From JACKII01 sp963807085 (GTDB taxonomy: Bacteria; Pseudomonadota; Alphaproteobacteria; Bin95): DNA of 64,000 nucleotides. This document shows, in pieces, positions 16,906-26,009 of this stretch. A program made the translations under genes and the position numbers. The stretch lies in the NCBI GenBank assembly GCA_963807085.1, contig CAWEBB010000032.1:310001-374000 (forward strand), in the 5' to 3' direction. The first letter of the stretch is position 1, and each line of letters starts with the position of its first letter. The notes under the pieces were generated by a model. It was not told the DNA's origin. It made no database searches and saw nothing but the letters and a program-made list of their open reading frames with translations.

Positions 16906-18281
16906 GAGAAACGCGCGAAAGTTGGTGATGCCCTGAGGGGCGGCATATCATGGCGGTGTTCGGACGCCGTCCATTCTCTGCCGAGAAAGGGATATGCCAC
17001 ATGTCAGAGACTACCATCACCCAGCTGCCCGATCCATCGGGATTTGGCTCCGACCCATTCACCGACGTCCTCCGCGACGGGGCGCGCAAGCTGATCGAAC
17101 AGGCGATCTGCGCGGAGTTGGCCGCGCTGATGGCCGCCTTTTCGGGAGAGAAGCTCGACGACGGTCGCGCGCGGCTGGTGCGCCATGGTCACTTGCCGGA
17201 ACGCGAGGTGATGACCGGAATCGGCCCGGTGCCAGTGAAGGTGCCGCGTGTCCGTGATCGAAAGCCTGGCGCGGACAAGGTTAACTTCACGTCCAGCATC
17301 CTGCCGCGATACCTACGCAAGGCGAAATCGGTCGAAGAGCTGCTGCCGTGGCTTTACCTGAAAGGCGTGTCCACGGGCGATTTCACCGAGGCCTTGGAAG
17401 CGCTATTGGGCCCGAACGCCAAGGGCCTGTCCGCCAAGACCATCACGCGGCTGAAGGCCGATTGGTGGACAGACTACGAAGCTTGGCAAAAGCGCGATTT
17501 CGGCAGCCGGCGCTTCCTCTACATCTGGGCGGATGGCGTTTACTTCAAGCCGCGGATGGCTGAGGAAAAACAATGCGTTCTGGTGATCGTCGGAGCGGAC
17601 GAATACGGCCGCAAGGAACTGCTGGCCATGACCGACGGCTTTCGCGAAAGCACCCAGAGCTGGCGCGAGGTGCTGCTCGATCTCAAGCGCCGCGGCCTGA
17701 AGCACGATCCCAAGCTGGCCATCGGCGACGGCGCGCTCGGCTTCTGGACGGCCCTGCGCGAGGTGTTCGCTACGACGCAGGAGCAGCGGTGCTGGCTCCA
17801 CAAGACCATGAACGTGCTGAACGCGATGCCGAAGTCGGTGCAGGCCAAGGCCAAGGCGCATCTGCACGACATCTGGCAGGCCGAGACAAAGGCCGAAGCC
17901 AACGTCGCCTTCGATTTCTTCGTCGAAACCTACGACGTGAAATGGGACAAGGCGGTCGCCAAGCTGGTCAAGGACCGGGACGCGCTGCTGACCTTCTACG
18001 ACTACCCGGCCGAGCACTGGAAACATATCCGGACCTCAAATCCGATCGAGAGCACCTTCGCCACCGTGCGGCACCGCACGAAACGCACCAAGGGCTGCCT
18101 CAGCCGCAAGACAGGCCTGGCCATGGCCTTTAAGCTGATGATGTCGGCGCAGAAGAAATGGCGCAAACTCGACGGCCGGAACCGCCTGCCCGAGGTCATC
18201 GCAGGGGTTGAGTTCCGCGACGGCCTCCGCCACCTTCAAACCGCCGCTTGATCAGGCGTCACCAACTTTTGCGCATATCTC
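16906..18281 (+). mobile_element. Complete IS256-family insertion sequence
   Basis: Imperfect terminal inverted repeats match 23 of 27 bases: gagaaacgcgcgaaagttgg at the left, and the same pattern (gagatatgcgcaaaagttgg) read inward from 18281. A 9-bp direct repeat, gacgcaagg, flanks the element at 16897-16905 and 18282-18290, which is the target duplication expected for IS256. The single transposase gene inside is intact, so the insertion may be recent and the element active. Confidence 0.88.
17001..18251 (+). CDS. IS256-family (mutator-type) transposase
   Basis: A 416-residue DDE transposase that would cut and rejoin the terminal repeats of the surrounding element. ATG 17001 follows AAAGGG and an in-frame extension upstream is ignored. 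The RHGHLPEREVMTGIGPVPV block is the conserved N-terminal domain. Catalytic acidic residues are carried by FLYIWADGVYF, LAIGDGALGFW and SNPIESTFATVR. CWLHKTMNVLNAMPKS is the family signature region. It is unrelated at close range to the IS256 proteins at 60110-62276. Confidence 0.92.
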   Translation: MSETTITQLPDPSGFGSDPFTDVLRDGARKLIEQAICAELAALMAAFSGEKLDDGRARLVRHGHLPEREVMTGIGPVPVKVPRVRDRKPGADKVNFTSSILPRYLRKAKSVEELLPWLYLKGVSTGDFTEALEALLGPNAKGLSAKTITRLKADWWTDYEAWQKRDFGSRRFLYIWADGVYFKPRMAEEKQCVLVIVGADEYGRKELLAMTDGFRESTQSWREVLLDLKRRGLKHDPKLAIGDGALGFWTALREVFATTQEQRCWLHKTMNVLNAMPKSVQAKAKAHLHDIWQAETKAEANVAFDFFVETYDVKWDKAVAKLVKDRDALLTFYDYPAEHWKHIRTSNPIESTFATVRHRTKRTKGCLSRKTGLAMAFKLMMSAQKKWRKLDGRNRLPEVIAGVEFRDGLRHLQTAA

Positions 18282-18427
18282 GACGCAAGGTGGTGCAAAG
18301 GTGTGTTGCCCAAGGGCCTCACCCCGCGCCATTGCCCGTACAGGCAGGCTACCCTACATTCTGCGGAACAATCTCCGGCGGAAGTGCGCTTTCCGCCTCG
18401 GCGAAATTGGTTGTAGGAGTGAAAACG

Positions 18428-19702
18428 GTGAATGAAATAGTTTCGGCTAAGGGCCATGATCCGGCAACCCAGAACAAGGGGACGCTCTACGTGCCCCCGC
18501 TGGAACTGACAAAGGGCCAGCCCGCGCCGATTGCGGCGCATGGCGGTCTCTCCTACGCCTCATTCGACCGGGACGGCGATGCCGGTACCGGCGTTGCGAC
18601 AGAGGAAGCGCTCCGCCAGATCGCCGAGGGCAAAGGCGACGAGATTATCAAGGTGTTGGATACCGCCCCGCCCGGCCCGATCGAGACCAAATGGGGCAAG
18701 GGCTTCCGCGAATATGACGAATGCCTGGCTTACATCCGCGAACAAGGCATGACGGCGCCGGAGGGCGGCGTGGTGCTGCCGCTCCGTTATTCCATCGCCG
18801 AACAGCCGTCCTATTCCATCGTCCCTTCGAATGCTCTCTGGCGTGATCCGGCACGCGCCGCCGACGCAGAAGCGGTCCGCAAGAACGAAGCGGACAACAA
18901 GAAGCGGGCGCTCTACTATCCGCAAGTCCTGCGCGATGCGCGGCGTATTGGCGAATACTATCCCGGTCTCCGCCCCGACAGCCCGGAATGCATGGACAAG
19001 CTGGGCGTGTCGCTGGCTCATCTGGAGTCCAAGTGCCAGAATTTCTACGACGCGCATAAAGTGGAGCGCGTGTTCTATCCGGAGATCGAGAAGCTGCTGC
19101 TCGACTTCTTCCCCGGCGCGACGGACGCGCTGGTCTACAATCACGACGTCTTCGACAAGCAGTACAAGGGCGACCGCACCGAGGACCAGGATAATAAAAA
19201 CCCGGGCGTCAACGAAAATTACGTCAACATGGTCCACAACGACCTGAACGACAATTCCGGGCGGGTGCGCGTGCGCGAATTGCTGACCCGGAACCTGCGC
19301 AATTTCGGGCGGGAGCAGCACTATACGGAGGCAGAGGCGGACGAAAAAATGTCCCGCCGCTTCATGTCCATTAATCTGGCGAAGCCCATGGAGACGGTGC
19401 AGCAGTGGCCCTTTGTGCTTTGCGCCTGGCCGTCCTTCGCCGACCAGCCCTATATCAACAATTACCGCATCTATGACGACCGTGTCGGGGAGACGACGCG
19501 CTTCACCCACCGGGCAGACCACGAGTGGTACTGGTTCCCGCAGCAGACCCCAACCGAGGTTTCCATGCTGAAATGCTATGACTCGGTCACGGACGGCTCG
19601 GTCTCGCGCTGGTCGTTCCACACGGCCTGCTATGACCCGACCGCGCCCGAGGGCGCGCCTTGCCGCAGGAACGTGGTAGTCCGCGCCTACGTGTTCTTCT
19701 AG
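18428..19702 (+). CDS. CmcJ/NvfI-family oxidoreductase
   Basis: A 424-residue protein. The C-terminal half contains NLAKPMETVQQWPFVLCAW, QTPTEVSMLKCYDS, HTACYDPTAPEGAPC and a terminal VVVRAYVFF, the signature of the CmcJ/NvfI family. Members include the P8 protein of cephamycin 7-alpha-methoxylase and fungal Fe(II)/2-oxoglutarate-type oxygenases, but most bacterial members are uncharacterised. GTG 18428 is preferred because TAGGAG lies about 8 nt ahead. The IS256 element ends only 146 bp upstream, so its insertion probably altered or replaced the native promoter region. The N-terminal 150 residues are less conserved. Substrate unknown. Confidence 0.75.
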   Translation: MNEIVSAKGHDPATQNKGTLYVPPLELTKGQPAPIAAHGGLSYASFDRDGDAGTGVATEEALRQIAEGKGDEIIKVLDTAPPGPIETKWGKGFREYDECLAYIREQGMTAPEGGVVLPLRYSIAEQPSYSIVPSNALWRDPARAADAEAVRKNEADNKKRALYYPQVLRDARRIGEYYPGLRPDSPECMDKLGVSLAHLESKCQNFYDAHKVERVFYPEIEKLLLDFFPGATDALVYNHDVFDKQYKGDRTEDQDNKNPGVNENYVNMVHNDLNDNSGRVRVRELLTRNLRNFGREQHYTEAEADEKMSRRFMSINLAKPMETVQQWPFVLCAWPSFADQPYINNYRIYDDRVGETTRFTHRADHEWYWFPQQTPTEVSMLKCYDSVTDGSVSRWSFHTACYDPTAPEGAPCRRNVVVRAYVFF

Positions 19703-19769
19703 GGCGTCTGCCGCTGCAGGGTCCGCCCCTCGGGGTGAACGACAGTGACAACGTCCGCAGCCATGGCCT

Positions 19770-20795
19770 TCAGTCCACCAGCTCGACGCTGATCCGGCGC
19801 TCGACAATTAGCGGCGGCGCGCCCGTCGCCTGGCGGATCACGCGCACCTGCCCCTGATAGGTTCCGGGCTTCAGGATGCCCTCTTTGTTACTGCGACCGG
19901 CAAACTGCATGCCCCGGATTTGGGGTTTTTCCTGCTGGAATTGCCGGGAAAGAAACACTTCCCCGTCCGGTGCCTTCACCTCGAATTCCAGCCGGTCGCC
20001 GGCCCGCAAACCATACGCCACCCCCCATAGCACCAGCGCACCCCCCCGCACCGGCAGGGTTTCGGGTGCGCGCATGTCTTGCAGAACAGAGGCGAACGCC
20101 GGCGGATCGCTGGCGAAACCGGCGGCGAACAGCATGGGCGCATCGCCTTCCGGCAACATTTCCCGCACATCGGCGGTCCATAACCCGCGGCCGGTTTCCC
20201 GGCCGCAGCCGGCGCCCATGGCGAGGCCGCTGAACGGGTCGACGGTTTCCTTGCCATGCCTGACGGAGAGGTGCAGGTGCGGGAATTGGGTCGCCCCGCT
20301 CTGGCCCACACGCCCCAGCACGTCACCGGCGAGCACCTTTTGGCCTTTGCCGACCAACACGCTGCCGCTTTTCAGGTGGCAATATTGCGTGATCCAGCCG
20401 TCGCCGTGAGCAATGACAATGCCGTTGCCGCAGTCTTGCCCCTTGTCCTTGGCAGTCTGGATGTCCGCGCGGCCACCCAAATGATCGGGTGCAGTATTGC
20501 GGGTGCCGACGACTGTTCCGGCCGCCGCCGCCCGCACCGGCACGCGACCCAGCATGGCAGCGCGGTCGCGCAGCGCGATATCCGTGCCCTTGTGGCCGTC
20601 ATAGGTGAGCGCGCCGCAGCGGAAGTCCTGTGCGCCGGGACCGGGATCGGTGTCGACATGATGCACGATCCAGCAATCCTCGCCCAGGCGGCAATCGAGC
20701 GGCCAGTAGAGGGCCGGCGCCTCTGCCGCGGCGGCAGGCAGTGCCACGACCATCGCAGCGATCGCCACAAAAAAGGTGAATTGCATGGGCCTCAT
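19770..20795 (-). CDS. M23-family peptidoglycan endopeptidase (LytM-like)
   Basis: A 341-residue exported protein. A signal peptide covers residues 1-23 (ending ALPAAAAEA). The peptidase domain has HKGTDIALRD, carrying the zinc-binding His/Asp, and HGDGWITQYCHLKSG followed by FPHLHLSVRHG with the HxH motif. A C-terminal domain of about 120 residues is beta-rich and has no clear relative. It would cut peptide cross-links in the cell wall or regulate amidases if inactive. The start overlaps the stop of the upstream EamA gene by four bases (ATGA), so the two are translationally coupled. Confidence 0.85.
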   Translation of the reverse strand: MRPMQFTFFVAIAAMVVALPAAAAEAPALYWPLDCRLGEDCWIVHHVDTDPGPGAQDFRCGALTYDGHKGTDIALRDRAAMLGRVPVRAAAAGTVVGTRNTAPDHLGGRADIQTAKDKGQDCGNGIVIAHGDGWITQYCHLKSGSVLVGKGQKVLAGDVLGRVGQSGATQFPHLHLSVRHGKETVDPFSGLAMGAGCGRETGRGLWTADVREMLPEGDAPMLFAAGFASDPPAFASVLQDMRAPETLPVRGGALVLWGVAYGLRAGDRLEFEVKAPDGEVFLSRQFQQEKPQIRGMQFAGRSNKEGILKPGTYQGQVRVIRQATGAPPLIVERRISVELVD

Positions 20796-21679
20796 GCTCG
20801 GGATCTCCGCGTCGGGATCAGGGTCATGGCGATGGAAGTTACGATCATGACCAGCGAGACCGCGGTCTGCCAGGTCAACTCATCCCCCAAAAGCACTACC
20901 GACGATAGCACGCCCACCACCGGCGCCGTCAGCGTGGAGATGGCCGCAACCGTCGCCGGCAACCGCCCCATCAAGACATTCCACAACAGGTAACAAACCA
21001 CCATCGGCCCCAGCACATGATAGGCGAACGTCAACAGCACCGGCAGGCTCGGTACGTGCTGCTGCGACAGCGGCTCGAATATGAACACCAGCGGCCAGGC
21101 CAGCACGCTGGAGATCACGAAGAACCAGGCGGCCAAGACCAGCGGCTCCAGGGTCCAGGTGCGGGCTTTCAGCACGATATTGCCGACCGCCCACGAGAAC
21201 GCGCCGCCGAACATGATCGCGGGGCCGAGAGGGTCGGCCAGCAGGCCCGCAAAATCCCTGGACGCCAGCACGGCGAGCCCCGCCATCCCCACCACGATCG
21301 CCGCGGCGAGCCGCCAGTTCAGCCGCTCGCCCAGGAAAATCACAGCCAGTACCGCCGTGATGGCGGGCATGGTGTAGGCGATGATCGCCGCCGTCGAGGC
21401 CTCGGTATAAACCTGCGCGAAGGTCGAAAGGATATTGAAGCCGAAGATCACGAAGAAGCCGGCCGCCATCATCGGTAATACCTCCCGCGGCGGCGGCCGC
21501 AAGCGTTGGCCAAAAGCCTTTGCAATGATCGCCAGAAGCAAGGCCGCGCTGGGAAACGCCAGAGCCCGGATGGTGATCGGCGGCATTTCCGATAGCATGA
21601 ACTTCACCGCCGGCCAGTTCAGCCCCCAGAACACGCCCATCAGAAGCACAAAGAAAATCGAGGTCCCGCTGGCTTTCAC
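20792..21679 (-). CDS. DMT-superfamily EamA transporter
   Basis: A 295-residue integral membrane protein with about ten hydrophobic segments arranged as two EamA repeats. The first repeat starts FFVLLMGVFWGLNWPAVKF and includes TEASTAAIIAYTMPAITAVLAVIFLGERLNW split over two helices. The second ends with TLTAPVVGVLSSVVLLGDELTW. These are the usual drug/metabolite transporter signatures; members export amino acids or other small molecules. It overlaps the M23 peptidase start by four bases, and the pair forms a leftward operon. Substrate unknown. Confidence 0.88.
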   Translation of the reverse strand: MKASGTSIFFVLLMGVFWGLNWPAVKFMLSEMPPITIRALAFPSAALLLAIIAKAFGQRLRPPPREVLPMMAAGFFVIFGFNILSTFAQVYTEASTAAIIAYTMPAITAVLAVIFLGERLNWRLAAAIVVGMAGLAVLASRDFAGLLADPLGPAIMFGGAFSWAVGNIVLKARTWTLEPLVLAAWFFVISSVLAWPLVFIFEPLSQQHVPSLPVLLTFAYHVLGPMVVCYLLWNVLMGRLPATVAAISTLTAPVVGVLSSVVLLGDELTWQTAVSLVMIVTSIAMTLIPTRRSRA

Positions 21680-21955
21680 GTCGCTCTCACCGCCGGTCGA
21701 GGGGGCCTGAAAAGGGGCGGCGCACTTCCCGGGGGAGCGGTGGCCTGCCGATTGCCCAACCTGACGGAAAACACGGAAGGGCGGAAGCGCTCATTTCCGC
21801 CGGCAGCATCCGTGCGGCGGGTTGCCATTGGTCAATGATCCGCACCACGATTATGAAAAGCGCATGCCGTTCGGCACTTTTCGCCACGAACGTCGCCGCG
21901 TTCATACTCTCCGGAGGCGGTGACCAACCGTACCTCACTTTACCGAAAGCGCGCG

Positions 21956-22699
21956 ATGAGCGTTGAGTTCATTTTTTTCCTCGTCAGCGGCGCGTTCCTC
22001 GGCGGCTTTGTCAACGGCTTGGCCGGGTTCGGTACCTCGCTGTTTGCGCTCGGTCTGTTCCTGCAGGTGATGACGCCGCTGGAGGCGGTGCCGATCAGCG
22101 TGGTGCTATCGGTTGTCGGCGGTATTCCAGGCGTGCTGGTGTCTTACAGATACATTGAATGGCCGCGGCTCGGGCGGTTTTTGATACCGGCCTTTCTCGG
22201 CATCCCCATCGGCCTTGCGCTCCTCTATGTTGTGGAGCCACAGGCGCTGAAGCTGATCATTGCGGCCTTCATGCTGCTTTACGGTCTTTATTTCCTGGTG
22301 CGTCGCGGCCTGCCGAAAATTGTGAGGGAGTACCCCGCCGTCGATATCGGCGCGGGCTTTGGCAGCGGCATTCTGGCTGGGCTGGCCGGCCTCTCCGGCG
22401 TATTGCCGACGGTCTGGGCCTCCGTGCGGCCCTGGCCGAAGCTGCAAACCCGCGCGCTGTTGCAGCCGTTCAACGTCACCATCCTGCTCGGCACTGCGAT
22501 CATGCTCTTTTTTCAAGGCGCGTATACGGAGCCGGTGAGCCTCTCCCTGCTGATCGCGGTGCCGGTCACGGCCGTCGCCTCACAAATCGGCATCCGTATT
22601 TTCAAGCGCTTATCGGACCGGCAGTTCCAGCGCCTGCTGATCGCGCTGGTTTTCCTCTCCGGGATCGGCATCATCGTCCGGGAGTTGGTCTTTCATTAG
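21956..22699 (+). CDS. TauE/SafE-family membrane transporter
   Basis: A 247-residue protein with seven or eight hydrophobic segments. The starting FVNGLAGFGTSLFALGL and the mid-protein GSGILAGLAGLSGVLPTVW are the paired glycine-rich motifs of TauE/SafE permeases, which export sulfite, sulfoacetate or similar anions. ATG 21956 gives the normal family length; a GTG 12 codons upstream sits very close to GGAGG and is an alternative. It stands alone between divergent EamA and a convergent hydrolase gene, so context does not reveal the substrate. Confidence 0.82.
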   Translation: MSVEFIFFLVSGAFLGGFVNGLAGFGTSLFALGLFLQVMTPLEAVPISVVLSVVGGIPGVLVSYRYIEWPRLGRFLIPAFLGIPIGLALLYVVEPQALKLIIAAFMLLYGLYFLVRRGLPKIVREYPAVDIGAGFGSGILAGLAGLSGVLPTVWASVRPWPKLQTRALLQPFNVTILLGTAIMLFFQGAYTEPVSLSLLIAVPVTAVASQIGIRIFKRLSDRQFQRLLIALVFLSGIGIIVRELVFH

Positions 22700-22717
22700 G
22701 GCGTTGGGGCAAAGGTC

Positions 22718-23611
22718 TCATGATACCACCGGCGGGTAAGCCTTATGTGGGGTAACCGCGCCCAGCAACTTTTGGATGGCTGCCAGCACCGGCGGCTCCG
22801 TGAGGGTGGGAGCGTGGCCAATGCCCGGCAGCGTCACGGCGTCCGCGTGTGGCGCCTGACGCCGCATTTCCGCCATAGTCTCGGCGCTCAGCACGTTGGA
22901 GGCGCCGCCATGGACTACCAGCATCGGGCCGCGCGCGGCGGCTGCCCGAAACAGCGCCCAAAGATCGAAGGTTTCGTCCGGCGCCCGCAAGGGCTCGACC
23001 AGGCGGCGGTCCCATTGTGCCCGAAGGTTCGGCTTTTCGCCGCCACTGGCATCGCCGCCCGGCTCAAAGGTCGCTTCGGCGAATTCCCGCCAGCCGGCAT
23101 CCGTCTCGATCGACAGGTCGGGCGTCAGGCGTTTCAGATAGGTGATGGCGGCCGGCCAGTCCTCGGGCTCCGGCGGGTTGGCGACGATGTCCAGCCAGAC
23201 GGCTGCGCCGCTGCTCGCGGCGTCCGGGCCGACGTCATTGATGATCGTGCCTGCGAGCAAGCCCGGCTGGCTGACCGCGAGCGCCATGGCGAGCAATCCG
23301 CCAAAGCTGGTGCCTGCGGCGATTACCCGATGCAGGCCGAGGGCAGCCGTCGCGTGCCGGATGTCGTCCAGCAGGCGCGGTGGCGCGTAACGGTCCGGCT
23401 CGGCCGCGCGGTCGGCGAGGCCCCGGCCGACCAGATCCAGGGCGACGACGGGATAGGGGGTCAGAGCCTCTGCCAGTCCGGCAAAATCCGCGCCATTGCG
23501 GCTGAGGCCGGGCAGACAAAGCAGCGGAGTGTCCGCCGAGTGGCGGCAATCTCCCCATCGCCGGACGACCATGCGCAGGCCGTCCTGACAGGCGATATGG
23601 CGGGTTTGCAT
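22718..23611 (-). CDS. Alpha/beta-fold hydrolase
   Basis: A 297-residue hydrolase. LLCLPGLSRNGADF provides the oxyanion region, AAGTSFGGLLAM carries the nucleophilic serine, and GIGHAPTLTEP carries the catalytic histidine; an acidic residue near HGGASNVLSAET completes the triad. It resembles the MhpC/epoxide-hydrolase-like group. ATG 23611 is chosen over a GTG one codon upstream. The start lies 21 bp beyond the stop of the haloacid dehalogenase gene, so the two are probably cotranscribed. Confidence 0.85.
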   Translation of the reverse strand: MQTRHIACQDGLRMVVRRWGDCRHSADTPLLCLPGLSRNGADFAGLAEALTPYPVVALDLVGRGLADRAAEPDRYAPPRLLDDIRHATAALGLHRVIAAGTSFGGLLAMALAVSQPGLLAGTIINDVGPDAASSGAAVWLDIVANPPEPEDWPAAITYLKRLTPDLSIETDAGWREFAEATFEPGGDASGGEKPNLRAQWDRRLVEPLRAPDETFDLWALFRAAAARGPMLVVHGGASNVLSAETMAEMRRQAPHADAVTLPGIGHAPTLTEPPVLAAIQKLLGAVTPHKAYPPVVS

Positions 23612-23632
23612 CACGTCTGCGCCATGCCGGTG

Positions 23633-24313
23633 TCAGAGCCCGATCAGTGCGGGCACTTCGGCCAGGCTGGCGATCTCCGCAACGGGCTTGCCCGGAAGGC
23701 TTTCCGGGGGATCGCCCGCGCGGTTGCACCAGGCAACCGTAAATCCGAAATGGGCGGCGCCCGCCACGTCCCAGGCGTTCGCCGACATAAACAGAACCTG
23801 CGCAGGCTCGATCTCCAGCCGCTCCACCACCTGTTGATAGACATGCGGGTGGGGTTTGTAGATATGTACCGCCTCAACCGAAATCACCGCGTCGAGCAAT
23901 CGGGTCATGGCGGAGCGGTTGATGACCGCGGTCAGCATGGTGGGCGAACCGTTCGACAGTATCGCGGTAGCGCACTTTTCCGCCTTCAGCTTCTCCAGTG
24001 TCTCGATGCTCTCCGGATAGGGCGAAATGTTGAGGTAAAGCTCCATCAGTTCGGCGCGGAGCCCCGGATCGTGGATGCCGCAAACCGCCATGGCGTGGTC
24101 GAGCGCTTCGCCCGTTACCTGCCAGAAATCGGCGTGGGCGCCCATCAGGGAGCGCAGCCACGAGTATTCCAATTGCTTCTGCCGCCACAGCCGGTTCAGC
24201 CGGTCTGCCTCCGGCCCGATCCGTTCCCGGCGTGCCTCCATGGGGGAGTTGAAATCGAACAGGGTGCCGTAGGCGTCGAAAACGCAGGCGCGAATGTCTT
24301 CCAGGACGCTCAT
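23633..24313 (-). CDS. Haloacid dehalogenase, type II
   Basis: A 226-residue HAD-superfamily enzyme. VFDAYGTLFD near residues 10-19 holds the nucleophilic aspartate in the form typical of (S)-2-haloacid dehalogenases. ILSNGSPTML, IYKPHPHVYQQV and FMSANAWDVAGA are motifs II to IV, and the WCNR block is typical of type II enzymes. It would hydrolyse 2-haloacids to 2-hydroxyacids, although many such proteins act on unknown substrates. ATG 24313 is preferred over a longer in-frame start because homologues begin near this point. It is divergent from dapA with 131 bp between starts. Confidence 0.88.
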   Translation of the reverse strand: MSVLEDIRACVFDAYGTLFDFNSPMEARRERIGPEADRLNRLWRQKQLEYSWLRSLMGAHADFWQVTGEALDHAMAVCGIHDPGLRAELMELYLNISPYPESIETLEKLKAEKCATAILSNGSPTMLTAVINRSAMTRLLDAVISVEAVHIYKPHPHVYQQVVERLEIEPAQVLFMSANAWDVAGAAHFGFTVAWCNRAGDPPESLPGKPVAEIASLAEVPALIGL

Positions 24314-24444
24314 GGCGGGGCCTCTCGTCACGAAATCGAAGAAGTCACCGCCTAGCACGCACGGCGGCTTGCTGCCAGCCCATAGGCTGAGGTAGGGTGC
24401 GCGAAGTTTTAACACTGCTTAACACCGTCAAGGGAGACGCTCCC

Positions 24445-25317
24445 ATGTTCCAGGGCTCGCTCGTCGCGCTGATTACGCCGTTCAAGGACGGCAAGGTGGA
24501 TGAAGACGCCTTTCAGCGCTTTGTAGACTGGCAGATCGAGCAGGGTACGCACGGTCTGGTGCCGTGCGGCACCACCGGCGAGTCGCCGACGCTTTCCCAT
24601 GACGAGCACAAACGGGTGGTTCAGCTGTGCATCGAGGCGGCGGCCGGCCGGGTGCCGGTGATCGCGGGCGCGGGCTCCAACAACACGGCAGAGGCCGTCG
24701 AGTTGACCCAGCATGCGGCCCAATCGGGCGCGGACGGGGTGCTGGTGGTGACGCCTTATTACAACCGGCCGACCCAGGAAGGGCTCTATGAGCACTTCAA
24801 GGCGGTGAACGACTGCGCCGACATTCCGATCATCATTTACAACATCCCGCCGCGCAGTGTGGTGGACATGTCGGTCGAGACCATGGCGCGTCTTTCCAAG
24901 TTGCCGAACATTGCCGGCGTGAAGGACGCCACGACCGACCTGCAACGGCCCTCGCTTGAGAAGCTCGCGTGCGGCGACGACTTCGTGCTGCTGTCGGGTG
25001 AAGACGGCACTGCCATCGGCTATCTGGCCCAGGGTGGCGTCGGCTGCATCTCGGTGACGGCGAACGTCGCACCGAAACTCTGCGCCATGATGCACGAGGC
25101 CTGGCAGCAGCACGCGGTCGACCGGGCGCAGCAGATCAACATGCAGTTGATGCCGCTGCATTCCGCCATGTTCCACCAGCGCAGCCCGGCCGGGCCGAAA
25201 TACGGCGCCCACCTGCTGGGCCATTGCGCGCCGGAGACCCGCCTGCCGATGACGCCGGCGACGCCGGAGACGCAGGAGATCATGCGCCGGGCGATGGTTG
25301 AGGCGGGGCTGCTTTAG
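24445..25317 (+). CDS. dapA: 4-hydroxy-tetrahydrodipicolinate synthase
   Basis: A 290-residue enzyme that condenses pyruvate with L-aspartate semialdehyde at the branch to lysine and diaminopimelate. Motifs: GSLVALITPFKDG at the start, CGTTGESPTLSHDEH, VVTPYYNRPTQEGLY, IYNIPPRSVVDM with the conserved tyrosine/arginine region, and GVKDAT with the Schiff-base lysine. ATG 24445 is preceded by GGAGACGCTCCC; a longer in-frame start at 24397 lacks a ribosome site. It is followed by smpB, a gene order common in alphaproteobacteria. Its substrate is made by asd, which lies at 41837 in this window. Confidence 0.96.
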   Translation: MFQGSLVALITPFKDGKVDEDAFQRFVDWQIEQGTHGLVPCGTTGESPTLSHDEHKRVVQLCIEAAAGRVPVIAGAGSNNTAEAVELTQHAAQSGADGVLVVTPYYNRPTQEGLYEHFKAVNDCADIPIIIYNIPPRSVVDMSVETMARLSKLPNIAGVKDATTDLQRPSLEKLACGDDFVLLSGEDGTAIGYLAQGGVGCISVTANVAPKLCAMMHEAWQQHAVDRAQQINMQLMPLHSAMFHQRSPAGPKYGAHLLGHCAPETRLPMTPATPETQEIMRRAMVEAGLL

Positions 25318-25407
25318 CACGGCGGAGCAACCCCGGCATTGGGAGCACATTGGGAGCGGCCCGCGCCGGAAAGGCGCGCCCGGGTCACTCGGCGGATGAC
25401 GTAATTC

Positions 25408-25881
25408 ATGGCCAAAAAAGCAGATCCAAGCAAAAAGCTGGTGGCCCAGAACCGGCGCGCCCGTTTTGACTATTTCATCCAGGACACGATGGAAGCGGGC
25501 CTGGTGCTGACCGGCAGTGAGGTGAAATCGCTGCGGGGCGGCAAGGCCTCCATCGTGGAATCCTATGCGGCCGAAGAAGACGGGGCGATCTGGCTGATCA
25601 ACTCCCACATTCCCGAATATATGGGCGCGAGCCACTTCGGCCACTCGCCGCGCCGTCACCGCAAGCTGTTGCTGCACAAGCGCGAGATGGAGCGCCTGTC
25701 CGGCCAGATCAAACGCGAGGGCGTGACCCTGGTGCCGCTGTCGGTCTATTTCAACGAAAAGGGCATTGCAAAACTGTCGTTGGGGTTGGCCAAGGGCAAG
25801 AAACAGATCGACAAGCGCGAGACCATCAAACAGCGCGACTGGCAGCGCGACAAGGCAAGGCTAATGCGCGAGCGGGGGTGA
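25408..25881 (+). CDS. smpB: SsrA-binding protein SmpB
   Basis: A 157-residue RNA-binding protein that delivers tmRNA to stalled ribosomes. QNRRARFDYFIQDTMEAGLVL, GSEVKSLRGGKASIVESY, HSPRRHRKLLLHK and a basic C-terminal tail KKQIDKRETIKQRDWQRDK are all family signatures. The length is typical. It lies 90 bp after dapA, probably in the same transcript. No tmRNA gene was found in the window. About 130 bp downstream, the DNA changes to low GC and an IS1595 copy is inserted. Confidence 0.97.
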   Translation: MAKKADPSKKLVAQNRRARFDYFIQDTMEAGLVLTGSEVKSLRGGKASIVESYAAEEDGAIWLINSHIPEYMGASHFGHSPRRHRKLLLHKREMERLSGQIKREGVTLVPLSVYFNEKGIAKLSLGLAKGKKQIDKRETIKQRDWQRDKARLMRERG

Positions 25882-26009
25882 CGGTGGGCTTTCTAGGCGC
25901 TGCGGATAGTTGAAACAGTTTAGCTCATTCTGTGTCAGAATTAAGCTACTTAGTTACTTCCACGCCACCTTCTGGATTGAAGCCCGTGACGGATATGCAA
26001 TTTAACCAA

